A stretch of 64,000 bases of DNA from NCBI GenBank assembly GCA_002104985.1, contig MCGO01000021.1:186001-250000 (forward strand). Direction: 5' to 3'. Source of the stretch: Rhizoclosmatium globosum (lineage: Eukaryota; Chytridiomycota; Chytridiomycetes; Chytridiales; Chytriomycetaceae). Below, piece after piece: positions 46,246 through 57,129 of this stretch; the first letter of the stretch is position 1; each line of letters starts with the position of its first letter. The position numbers and the translations under genes are program-made. Below the pieces are notes generated by a model that saw nothing but the letters and a program-made list of their open reading frames with translations, was not told where the DNA came from and did not search any database.

Positions 46246-46998
46246 ATGATACCAATTGAAGTTGACACCCAAACACTGCTGTGCGTGGTACGCAATGAAC
46301 AGGAGTCAAGGTGGCTCTGGGAGCAAGGACAATACGGGCGAGCCATAATGGATGATTATCGGATGATGCGGAGGCACGAACAGAAAGCCCATGAGCGGAT
46401 GCTGGAGACGGAACAGGGCAACAGCGACCAGGAGCAAGTCACTGACGAAGCCACAAGACACCGTGCGGCACTCGTACAGCGGGTGCTCTCGGTGTATGAA
46501 GTACTTTATTTAGTCAGGCGAAGGGAGGCCGTGGCAGTTGAAGTTTGTCGTGGCCAAGTTGATTCACCGACAAGTTGTTCGCCGGAGTTGGACCACGTTC
46601 AATACGCAAGCGTGTCGCCGGATCGTCTCTTAGTTCATGCAGCGCTGCGACTCGGCGGCGGCATCCGAGTGTGTCGCCGACTCGCCGTGTTCTGTCTTCT
46701 GCGCGACCGAGGTTGGGTTGTCCGGGACGGCGTCAAGTTTGGCGCTGACTTTGTTTTGTACAAGACTGGCGGGCCCGTCGCATACCACGCTGACTACACA
46801 GTCACTGTGAATGTGGGTGTGCATGTGGACGTGGACGACGGCGATGGCAATGGTGATGAGGTTGGTGTGAAGACACAGTGGAAACACACACTGGCTCAGG
46901 TGCGCTTCACAGAACAGAGCAAGAAACGCGTTGTCTTGACCGATGTTGGCGAAGATGACGAGGTCTATTTCACTGAAGTGACACGATGGATTCCGTGA
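46246..46998 (+). CDS. SEN2: tRNA-splicing endonuclease catalytic subunit, SEN2-like
   Basis: Single exon, 250 residues. The C-terminal nuclease domain reads RDRGWVVRDGVKFGADFVLY, then GGPVAYHADYTV, and later EQSKKRVVLTDVGED. These hold the Tyr, His and Lys triad positions of the archaeal and eukaryotic tRNA-intron endonucleases. The GWVVR-G-KFG-D-LLY pattern fits SEN2 better than SEN34. The N-terminal half has an acidic, helical region (WLWEQGQYGRAIMDDYRMMR; EATRHRAALVQRVLSVYEVL). SEN2 cuts the 5' splice site of intron-containing pre-tRNAs. The insert TVNVGVHVDVDDGDGNGDEV is unusual. It shares a 90-bp divergent promoter with MASE1 copy C. Confidence 0.87.
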   Translation: MIPIEVDTQTLLCVVRNEQESRWLWEQGQYGRAIMDDYRMMRRHEQKAHERMLETEQGNSDQEQVTDEATRHRAALVQRVLSVYEVLYLVRRREAVAVEVCRGQVDSPTSCSPELDHVQYASVSPDRLLVHAALRLGGGIRVCRRLAVFCLLRDRGWVVRDGVKFGADFVLYKTGGPVAYHADYTVTVNVGVHVDVDDGDGNGDEVGVKTQWKHTLAQVRFTEQSKKRVVLTDVGEDDEVYFTEVTRWIP

Positions 46999-47057
46999 TT
47001 AGTGTTTGTAATAAAAGTATTAAGAGTTCTCCTTGTTCATTAATTTACTTGTGCAAA

Positions 47058-49997
47058 ATGCAGTCCAATCAACGGGACGCTTTTGCCGAACTGGTCTCGT
47101 TGGACCTACACATACATCATCGACATCGACATCGACAGCAACGCCACTCAGTCTTGCAGAAGAACAGCGGCGGCGGCAGACTCAGACCCCGCCCTTCAAA
47201 GCTGCAAACTCGAACCTGACTTCAACAGCCCACTCGCCCGTGTCTCCAATCCCTGTCGCCTCCGCCCAAAAGGTTGCTTGCTTTTATATTGTGTTGCCGC
47301 CATTAAAACTATCCACGAAACAGGCCTCCGTGTCGCCTCAGTTGGTTCCGCGTTTCGCCGCCTTCCCAACCCAGTCCGCAACTCCGATCCCGCAGCAGTT
47401 ACAGCCACAGAAAGATGTTTTTGCAGACTTGCTCGGTACTTCCCCGGTCGGCCAATCGCGGCTGGCTCAGAACTTGCCACTCAATGCAATCGCTGCCTCA
47501 AACAATGCAGCCTCCCTCTCCTTCAACAACAATACCCTCCCCTCAATTTCTCCGATGCCTGCTCCTGCCTTACTCAATTCAACTCCATCTTCTGCAATGC
47601 CGCAAATACAACCACTTAACGGCTTCAATCCCATCTTTCCAATAAACTCAAATCCAATACAGCCCACTGCCGCCCCTCCATATCCTCGTTCCAGCTACAA
47701 CCGCAACTGCTGCAACCTCAGAAATCCACCCTATTCAATGCTGTTTCGTCTTCGTCTGCTACTGCTTCTACAACGAACAGCGATATTTGGAATTTCGATG
47801 CCCTAGCTTCCGTGTCAAATTCAACTGGAACAACGCCTAACGGTAAGTCAATCTATTTGTCATCGAGTGCCGTTCTTGGATATTTAGTATTTCAAACAGT
47901 ACAAGATCCATTTGGACTGGGTTTTACATCGCCGCCTGCACCAACTTCCCCCTACGCTACAAACAGCTCATCAGTCTCGTTTAACCAAGATCCGGAAGAT
48001 GATCCATTCGGTATTCTGACAGGCAAACCGACTCCCATCAAACAAAAAGTCTCTGTAGCCCCAGTTCAAAATGAGGTTGCGACTCCATCGCACCCACAGA
48101 CTTCTACGTCACCATCCTCATCTTCATACCCCTCTTTTTCGGCTTCTTCTTCTCACTCGCATTCTCGGTCGACATCCGCTGGAACTTCTCGTGATGCGCA
48201 CATTGCTATGATTATTGACATGGGCTTTGATATTCCTAGCGCCAATAGTGCTCTGGATGCCAGTGGTGGAGACGTGCAAGAAGCCATATCTATGCTTATT
48301 GCAAACCAACGAGCGTTGGAATCGTCAGCGTCCAGGAGAGACTACGAAAACGCACAGAACAACGATTTTTCACGGTACAACGAAGACAACCACAGAGTCC
48401 AACATAAACCAAGCTCAGGATGGTTAGATCAACCGACAACGTCTGCGAGTCCTTTGTTTTCAAACGCGAAAAACTTGCTGAATTTCGGGAGACAGAAAGT
48501 GTTGCAGGTGTATGAAAAGGCCAGCGAAAAAGTCGCAGCTGTTGTGGAAGGGTTGGATTCTAATATGGCCACAAGTTGGGACCGGGAGCAGAGGGATAGA
48601 GAGCAGCAGTGGGAGAAGGAGGTGTATGGGCAACAGCCACGTTACCGAGATGATACCAGCAGTGATGACGATTCAGACGAAGAAGTTGCTTTGGAGAGGA
48701 AACCAAGAAACACCACCAACCCTGCCTCGCCACGAGGAAAATCGCCTGTTGCCTCCTCTCTGCACCATTCAACGACTACATCGACATCCCCGATTCGTAA
48801 ACAAGTCAGTTTCTCGGACTTGCCCGTCATGCCAGAATCATTTGCCACCTTCCCCTCTCATCAACAGCAGTCATTTGCTGCGTTCCCAACATCCCAACAA
48901 CAGCCTGTCGCCCCACAGCCAACGAAACCTGTTACTCCAAAAGAGATTCACACTGCAACTCCCCTCCAACTCCAAACTTCTACAACGGCACGAGAACAAG
49001 GAAATACACTCTTCCGAACGGTGACTATGCAACCGCAGTAACTCTATACACACAAGCAATCACAGCACTCCCAGACTCAGATACACGCACGTTACCCCTG
49101 TACAACAACCGTGCCGCAGCCCGCCTAAAAACCGGAGACTACTCTGGTGTTGTGGAAGACTGCACACGGGTATTGGACGTATGGCCCGCAGATTCGAAAG
49201 CGCTGTTGCGAAGAGCTGCTGGATTTGAGGGTCGCGAGCGGTGGAGAGAGGCGTTACGGGATTATGAAGAGTTGGTTAAAATTGGGGAGGGAGGTGGTGT
49301 TGTTGTGCAACAGGGGTTGAAGAGGTCTAGACGTGGAGTTGATATTTTGGAGGGACGCGTTGGTGCTGACGCTGTGGTTGTAGGTGGTCAACTACAGCAG
49401 CAAACCCAAGTGCAAAGAAGTGCAGTTGATGAGTTGGCGTTTTTGGGGAGTCCAGTTGGAGCTGGGGTTACATCGACGTGAGTAGAATCATTTCATATTT
49501 CGGGGTTTCCCTGCCTTACAGTTATTGGAACAGATCTACGGGGAAACCAATGTCTGCAGCTGCAGCAAAAGCTGTTGAAAAAGCTGTTGAATCCCTGCGT
49601 GCCCAAAATGAGTCTCTTGAGCGTGAAGAGGAGGAAAAGTTTGCCGCGAAGGAAGCCATTGAGGCTAAAGTGGAAGTCTGGAAGCGAGGGAAAGAAACCA
49701 ATCTTCGAGCCTTGTTGTCAAGTTTAGACAGCGTTCTGTGGAAGGAACTTGGATGGACCACTATTAATTTGAGTGAGTTGATTACACCTCAACAAGTCAA
49801 AGTGCGTTACATGAAGGCTGTCGCCAAAGTTCACCCCGATAAGGTTTGTTTTTAATTGCTGGTTCTTTCTTTATGCTTATCTGTTGGTTATTCAGTTAAA
49901 GCAAGGTACTACTGTTGAGCAGAAGTTGATTGCGAATGAAGTATTTGGAACTCTGAATAAGGCTTGGGATGCCTTCAAGGCACAATCGGGGATGTAA
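47058..49997 (+). CDS. SWA2: auxilin-like clathrin-uncoating J protein with UBA and TPR (SWA2 type)
   Basis: Reading from the ATG at 47058 with several introns (for example about 47269-47321, 47842-47899, 49479-49520, 49843-49895). The N-terminal half is disordered and has clathrin- or AP2-binding motifs (DVFADLLG, DPFGLGF, DDPFGILTG). A UBA domain (HIAMIIDMGFDIPSANSALD) follows, then TPR-like repeats (NGDYATAVTLYTQAITALPD, YNNRAAARLKTGDYSGVVED). The C-terminal J domain has LWKELGWTTINLSELITPQQ, the HPD motif (KVHPDK) and EVFGTLNKAWDAFKAQ. The order UBA-TPR-J is that of yeast Swa2, which brings Hsp70 to clathrin coats. Single bases appear missing near 47100, 47690 and 49016. The first exon is the least certain part. 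Confidence 0.87.
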
Positions 49998-50144
49998 ATA
50001 ATATCGTTCTGGATGCCTTGCTCACCATTTTGGTTTGTTTTCATTTCATTTTTTGGGTTATGTCTTAGAAGGAATACACTGGACGAGTAGTATTTGTTTT
50101 TCTCAGCACCAATTTTATTCCCTTCATCATTATGCAGAATCCTA

Positions 50145-50963
50145 TCATGGCTTGAATGTTTCTTGAGCTCCAAACGGTGACCAGAAGTAATCCTTCTTTG
50201 CACCACCGCTCAACACTGGCCAAGTATATTTCCTGTCAGCTGGACGTCCCACAGTCTTCCAGTTTGTCGCCTTGACGTGCTTCCAATATTGAGGCTTGAA
50301 ATCTGTCTCTCCTGTAGTCTTCAAGTTGATATCCTGTTGCTTCATTGTCTTTCCTCGAGGCATCTTTCTCTGCCTGACCCACACATCGGAAACGTCCTCT
50401 TTCTCTTCCTTAACAACTTCCAGAGCTTCCCCGACAGCATTCGTGTCGCAAAGGTACTGGGCATGTCGCTCTACACTGCCCGCATCAAGCCGGTAACAGA
50501 TATGTCTGCGGACCTGTCCTCCAACATAGAAAGCCTGGATCTCAGCCGGAGCAGACAACCGAGGAGTCACACAGATTTCAACGTGAGGATGGGCTTTGGC
50601 GAAAGGGACCAGGTTTGTGTGCAAGAAGTCGAGCATCCCGCGGGAGTCGCCTGAACCGTGGTTGTAGAAGAGTTGGATCTTGCGAATGGGTGGAACGAAT
50701 ACGCCGTTTGATCCGTTTTGGAAGCGGGAGGTTGTGTCCTGTTGACAAAGTGCTCAGCTTATAGCTCCCATACAACAGAGAAACATGTATTCACCTGAAC
50801 GGGCAGAACTCTCTTTTGTAGCCCTGCTTCTTGCAACTGTGTGATGAGTTTCTTGGCTGCTCGGTACATAGGTCAGTGGTGGTTTTGGGAAAAAGAGCAA
50901 ACAAATGGATAACAAAAGAAAGAATATTTGCTTACCCAATTCTTCTTCATAGCATAACATCAT
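50145..50963 (-). CDS. MRPL51: mitochondrial large ribosomal subunit protein mL43
   Basis: Exons 50963-50936, 50856-50795 and 50738-50145, in phase, about 227 residues. The mL43 thioredoxin-like core is seen as FVPPIRKIQLFYNHGSGDSR, GMLDFLHTNLVPFAKAHPHV and EICVTPRLSAPAEIQAFYVG, then GQVRRHICYRL. The C-terminal extension is Lys-rich and ends in YFWSPFGAQETFKP, recalling the WSP ending of yeast MRPL51. The protein is longer than the yeast one (140 residues) at both ends. The start ATG at 50963 gives an odd N-terminus (MMLCYEEELAKKLITQLQE) without a clear presequence, so a nearby alternative start is possible. Divergent from the channel gene with 78 bp between starts. Confidence 0.82.
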
Positions 50964-51041
50964 CGAGTAAAAGTGCGTACTGTAAATCTCTAAAGCTCAA
51001 ATTCAAAAGTCTGTTGATCTTCCTCCGCCATATTCCAAATC

Positions 51042-53692
51042 ATGTCTCGTTACATACAAATACCTGTGACAGTACACTCTGAAATCATCAATAACATCAA
51101 AACTTTACGCGCTGAAGTGTGGGAGAAGTCTGAGAAACTACTTGACCTGTTGGGAACCCTCGAGCGCCAACACTCCTCAACAAGTGCGCCGATAAAGCAT
51201 TTCCCAAGTGAAGATCATTTGCAGCAAGGAATAAGATGGTCTGGAAGTGACTTCTTGGCAGATATTGACGCGAACAAATCTCAAATCAAAACCGCGTTTT
51301 CAAAAGATCGCCACAAGGACGCCAAGAAGAATAGAAGCAATCAAAATATGAATATGGCAAGTAACGCTTGGGGAAGACGGCGTCCATCCAACGGAGACTC
51401 TGAAGTGGATGTTCAGGAATCAGATGTTGCAATCACAGAATCATCGACAAATTCACACTTTTTGGCTCCTATTGCGCATCGAAATGGTACAGAGAGGTCA
51501 CAGCAGGACCTTCGTTTACTTCCTAGCATATTGGAACAACGTTCTCTCTCACGAAGGGAAATAAGCGATTCCAACTTACGGGTTGAGCATATTCCCGTCG
51601 GACTCAAGTCTTCCATGAAAGGCGCTTCCATAGCATCGTCAATGAACTCAAATGCCCATTATGGCATCCACCCGCTAACCACGAATGACGTTGATCCCAT
51701 AAAGCACAATAGCTTAAGGATCGCCGTTTCTCATTCATCATCGTTGGATGCAAATACATCGGAATCTGAAGAAGAGCAAATTCTGACTCCTTTTCCTGCG
51801 AGTGAGAGAAAAGTGTCTCTGCAAATGGCTCCACCGGCAATCATTAATTTGCGACGAGAGTCAATAATACATGCAAAAAAGAACAGTACGGTTCGAAGTA
51901 TTGCAAGTGCAGAATCCGTCAAAGTTCAAATGGAGCCAACATTGTCAAGAAAAGTTGACACGCTTGGTCGGCGAAAAACCATGAAAGTTCCAAGTATCCT
52001 GGCGAAGAGTCATTTTAATTTGGTGGTAAACGCTCAGATATTCAATTGGTCTCTAGTTGCTTTTTTATATCCTGCATTTGATGGAAAAGGTCAATGGATT
52101 CAACTATCGCAATTCGACAAAGTTGATATGTCGAACGTATCCTTTTTGGTTAATGGCTTACATCCCAGATCATTTTTCAATACGTACTTTGATTTTACAA
52201 TATCGCTACTGTATTTGGTATTACTGTGGTACATACCCTTTCACATCTCCTACAGTCAACGGTTTGATTTATTCAAACTCAATGAAATCCTTCCAACAAT
52301 ATTCTTCATTGAGACATGCGTGAATATGTGCACCCCGCAGCCTCGCATCTCAAATCCGATTTGTAATTATCGAGAGTATGAAATGATGAGGCCGCCGATG
52401 TCTAGTTGGGTATCCAAGTGGCTTATGTACAAATCACCTTTTGATGTTATTACCTTGGTATGTTTATGTAATCATATAATCCCGTTAACGACTATTTCAG
52501 ATTCCATTCGAATTTGTATTTGGCAAGCCGGAACTACTTCTGATCAATATCTTACGTCTAACTCGACTCCCAATAATTATATCGCGATGCGCTGTGTACC
52601 GGTATTGGGAGCTCAAAATAGATGGGATGAGTGGAATGTCGATTTCTCAAACCATTCCAATTGCCATCGCCATGCTCTTCTTTCTTCACTTCAATGCATG
52701 TTCAATGTTTTACTTTGGGCAGTCCTTTAATTTTCTGCATTGGGAAGTCGTCTGGCCGGAGGTTGTCAATGCGTCAGTGTATGAATTCTATTCGTGGACG
52801 TTTTTCCAAGCCGTTGGTAACATGTTTCCGCAATCATTTGCGCCGCAAACTGCAACTGAACAAGTATCAAACATAACATACACAATTTTGGCTGCCTGTC
52901 TTTACGCCATATTTATCGGAAGCGTGTCCGCAGTGGCAATGTCAATTAATCCATCAGGTCGGCTCTACGTGCAAAAGATGGAAGAGTTGAAGGACTACAT
53001 AAAATGGAAAGACTTGAGCCAAGAAACTGAATCAAAATTATACTCATACTATGAAACGAAATATCGTGGAAAGTTTTTCGAAGAGCAAACTCTTCTCAAT
53101 GAGCTCAATGAATCATTGCGTGCAGAAGTTTCGTTGCATAATTCTAGAGACTTAATTCTGAAGGTTCCGTTCCTAAAGCGACAAGAAAATGATGGCCGGG
53201 ATGAAATTTATATTGGACGTATCGCTACAAAATTACGAGCACAACACTACATCGCTGGAGACTATATCACGAAACAAGGAGAGTCTGGTTTCGATATGTT
53301 TTTTATTGTATCAGGCAAAGTTGATGTATTTGTGGGGAGTAAGAAGGTTGTCTCCTTGTTTGACGTGAGTTGTGGGTTGTTGTTTGCGTGAACTGATTCT
53401 CATACAGGGGGCATATATTGGAGAAGTTGCGTTGATAACCAAAATCTTAAGAACAGCCACTGTTCAGGTTTATATAGATACCCGTTTTGTTCACTGACTC
53501 ACTAACGCTTTCAAACAGGCGGCAGTTCCGTCAGTACTGTACCGGCTAACGTACAATGATTTTCATGAAATCTTGTCCGAATTTCCTGACGTGAAGGAGA
53601 AAATTGATCGGCTTGCGCAAGAAAGGGAGAATGTTATAAAGAACACAGAACATCGACGAATGTCAGAAAGGCAAACAGAATTTAAGAAGTAA
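51042..53692 (+). CDS. HCN/CNG-like cyclic-nucleotide-binding ion channel with a non-GYG pore
   Basis: Exons 51042-52457, 52501-53364, 53408-53467 and 53519-53692, about 837 residues. A long Ser-rich cytosolic N-terminus (about 320 residues) precedes S1 (FFNTYFDFTISLLYLVLLWY). S4 is short of arginines (INILRLTRLPIIISR). The pore helix reads YSWTFFQAVGNMFPQSFAPQ, where HCN/CNG relatives have CIGYG. The C-linker is classical (VQKMEELKDYIKWKDLSQET, YYETKYRGKFFEEQTLLNEL). The cyclic-nucleotide domain has IVSGKVDVF and GAYIGEVALITKILRTATVQ, a PBC-like motif where RTATV matches the usual RxA. Such channels carry cyclic-nucleotide-gated currents; ion choice here cannot be inferred. In zoosporic fungi a CNG channel takes part in cGMP phototaxis signalling (Blastocladiella). 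Confidence 0.87.
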
Positions 53693-53724
53693 AATGAGTA
53701 ATTCTATTCAATTTTTAAATGACC

Positions 53725-56700
53725 TTAAGAGTTGACAGCATGGCAAAAATCGGACTCAGCAGGAAAGTAGTTGGCTGTATAGTTATATCCGAAGCCAGTT
53801 CCCGTATTAGCATGCGCCTGACATTCCAAAACTTTGTCAGGTAAACATCGTTCAATATCTACGGGGTTCAAAAACCAATTGGGGAAAGGCATAAGGTTTT
53901 TGCTATCTCCTCTTGATAGTAGCATAATAAAGAGAGCGCAGAGCGAGACACCAGCGTCAAATGCGGCACTCATCACATAGGCATACTTCTTCCACCAAGT
54001 GTGTCTGTACTTCTTTATGTAGAAGTTGACAACAATAGCAATTATCAACGGAGTGATAAGAGTAGATTGCTGTGAACTAATTTGATTTGGCACAATCATG
54101 ATCAAGGGAATATTGATGAGATGCCAAATTGAGTCAGGTTGAAGCTTATGCATTATCCACGGAATGACAGGCATACCAGTCCCACAACGAAGCCAAGAAG
54201 GGTGGAGAAATAAGGAGAATTAGGTCCAAAGAAATCGGCAGGACCAATGGCACCCCAAATAGCACCGGCGGAGAAAAATGTGTTGTATCCAGACACTAAT
54301 AAGAGTTAGGCATCAGAAATTGCATAAAAAGTGCCTAAAAACTCACAGTTCCAAGTCTCATCATTAGGCTTAAGGCCTGTGATGAAATTTTCATAAAAGA
54401 AGCAGGCAGATAGGGTGGAAATGATGGCACTGAGCAACGTTGGAAGTAACTGCGCCAAGAACATGTCTCTTGGTGGAATTTTGATGTAGTGTCCAAGCTT
54501 AAGATCTTGAACCAACAAAAGACCTTGGGACATGGCCATATAACACCAAGTTTTAAACGCCATTACAGCAACAATTCGTCCAGGAAGCAGAAGACCGATG
54601 AGAAATTCAGACATGACGTTTAAACCAATTTGCTGCCCCGAAATTGCTTGAATAATGCCCTGTACATCTGTATCAGCGGACAATATTGCATACAAAATAC
54701 AAACCAGTGGTAGCATAGTGACCAAAGCTAAAATAATGGCAATAATAGCACCCCACCATGGTAAATCAAATCCATTTGGAATGATGCAGACGCTGATGCC
54801 TGCAGCACCAGTGACAACCAACACGGCCCAGTACCACCAGTCAGGTACATCGTCATAGACGTCCTTTTCATTATTTTAAGCTCATTTCAATCAACAAGTG
54901 AGAAGCATACCATTAGCTGAGCGTGGATGTCACCCCGATCAAGATCACGCACAACAGACCGGAAACGTGTCCAAATATCCTTTCCATACCAAAGTCCAAC
55001 ATGCACCATTGCAGACACAAAAACTGCAAATGACATCGTGTAAGTCAATGCAAACTGTGTTGAAATGTGAATGGGCTTGTTTGCTTGATAGAATTCATCG
55101 TCGCGAACAGCAGGTGTCACATTCTGTTTCACTAATTGGATTCCCATAAGTTTGGAACCGTTAAGATTATAAATAGAAGGACTGTTCAACGTGAACCCGT
55201 ATGGTGTATCCTCTCCAAGATGTTGATCAATACCAAACACATTAAACCACCAGCAGATAGGAACAACGACCCAGAGAACAATGTATGTGCCCAACATTTG
55301 GTTGTACATTGCCCATAGAGGTGTAGTTATTGGGGCAAAAGTGGCGTTGAAAAGAGTCCAATCTAGGGAGAATGATAGAAAACCGACACCAGCTCCCGGA
55401 GAAGAAGATCCAAGGGCCATAAGTAATTTGTTTAACTTGGTTCTTCCCACTTGAAGACCATTATCATTCAAACCCAGTGTGACATTGTTGTTGGTGAACC
55501 AGCAAATAACAGAAAGAGCACCAAGCTAGAAACAAATGAGACATAAGAAATTTCCAGAAAATGACTTACCATTGGAGCTACGTATTGTGGAAGAATCGAG
55601 TAAAAAAACATCGCACTTGTAGCAAGCCAGAAGAAAACCAAACGAGACATTGGATATCTTCCCATGGAAGTGTCTTGGTTTATGTGTAGAGAGTTTAGCA
55701 TGGCAATTGTTGCGAAATTGGAAGGCCAGAGCATCGCAGCAGGTCGAACCAAGAAACGACGAGTTAAACCAGCAAACCCATAACCAAAACATTGCGTGAC
55801 GATAGAAAACACAATACAAGCCCATAGGGGAACGTCTTGTTTCAACTGATATTTTTGACCCACAATGTTGTTGATTGCATATGGAGATACAGCCATCGCA
55901 CTTGTAATAACGTAAATCAAAGCATGCTCCTTGTAATTGAAAGGTCCAGGATTAAGAAGTCCTGTTGGAAGGACTTTCTCCAAGAATTTCCCGCAGGGAT
56001 ACGCCAGAAGAACCATTACAAACGGGGTGATGGAGAGTGGATTCGTACGGAACGAAAAAATGGTGTTGATAACCGTCAAAAAGGTACCAAAGATCAATCC
56101 CAAGAACCAGACGCGGAATGTACTGGCTGGAATAGATGGATCGTCGGTACGAGGAACAATTGCGTCGCTTAGGCTAGAGTCAGCAATACGGTTTCTTCAT
56201 TATCCAATCACTTACATAATTTGGTAAATTTCATCTAGATATTCGCCGTCTTCATCCTCATCCTCTTCGTCTACCCCAGCACGACTTTCTTGATAAGACT
56301 TCATTTCCATCAATTCCGCCTGAGAATCACTTCTTGAAGCCTGTGGTACTTTGGGGGTGCGAATAGATGTGCTTTGAGAGTAATTATCTGGCCCTGAATC
56401 GACAGTGTTGTGGCGTCGGTGGGAGATAGTTTGGCCACTATACATGCTTCCAGGTTGCGGCTGCTGTTGCTGGTATGGATTGTAGCTTGCACTCGGAGAC
56501 GAGATCTGGGATCCATAGGACGCAGGTTGAGAGGCTTGCCTCTGAGGGTAAGGGTTGTTGGTGGCGAGAGAGTTCATTGGAGGGTTCATCGGGACTGAGT
56601 AAGCGTTGAAACCACTTTGGGCTGACTCAGGGACATAGTACTGGTTCGATGTTTCGTATGGATTGTACTGCTGATCGAACTGTTGCTGCGGTGGCGCTTG

Positions 56701-56839
56701 GGGTTGCCTCACTCGAGCTATTAACAGAAAAAGAAGGATCAGCATCCCGGATCCGCATCCGCTTCTTCCTATGTCAACACTTACCAGTTGCACTCGCAGT
56801 TCGTGGACGACGGGACCGGTCAAAGTACTGGTCACTCAT
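53725..56839 (-). CDS. OPT-family oligopeptide transporter (copy 1)
   Basis: Exons 56839-56785, 56717-56216, 56173-55570, 55525-54911, 54863-54347 and 54295-53725, plus a stop-free 45-bp intron (54704-54660) inside the fifth. The N-terminus is a long Gln/Pro/Tyr-rich cytosolic tail (QQQFDQQYNPYETSNQYY) ending in an acidic block. The membrane part has the OPT signatures NPGPFNYKEHALIYVI, YAINNIVGQKYQ, IQAISGQQIGLNVMSEFLIG, LKLGHYIKIPPR and PVIPWIMHK. OPT proteins import small peptides (or metal chelates) with protons. One base is missing near 54176, just before MPVIPW. About 900 residues in all. A tandem paralogue follows at 57130. Confidence 0.9.
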
Positions 56840-57129
56840 GGTTGGACACGGAGTGGGTGTCTGTTTGGGATGGAAAAAATTGGGTTCCAAATTGTATCTC
56901 CTTTTTGCCTCCCACGCCATCTCCTCCCATCTGTGCTATCACAACCCCTCATGAAACCAGATATCTTCCGAAATGATTGTTAACGCGAAGTCCTTTTCAG
57001 AGAAGGCTGGCACTGGCAAACCAACAAGCTTAGATCTCCATATCGAGTGGCGTAAAACAGATAAAATAAGGCAAATCGTACAGTTGTTATTCTTTCTCTT
57101 TTCTGGCTATTGTAAATAATCTGATTGCA

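Noticed and set aside
47083..47619. 178-residue plus-strand frame with many Cys and Arg
   Set aside because: Alternative frame of the auxilin N-terminus. The frame with DVFADLLG and downstream DPF motifs fits the family, so this one is a shadow.
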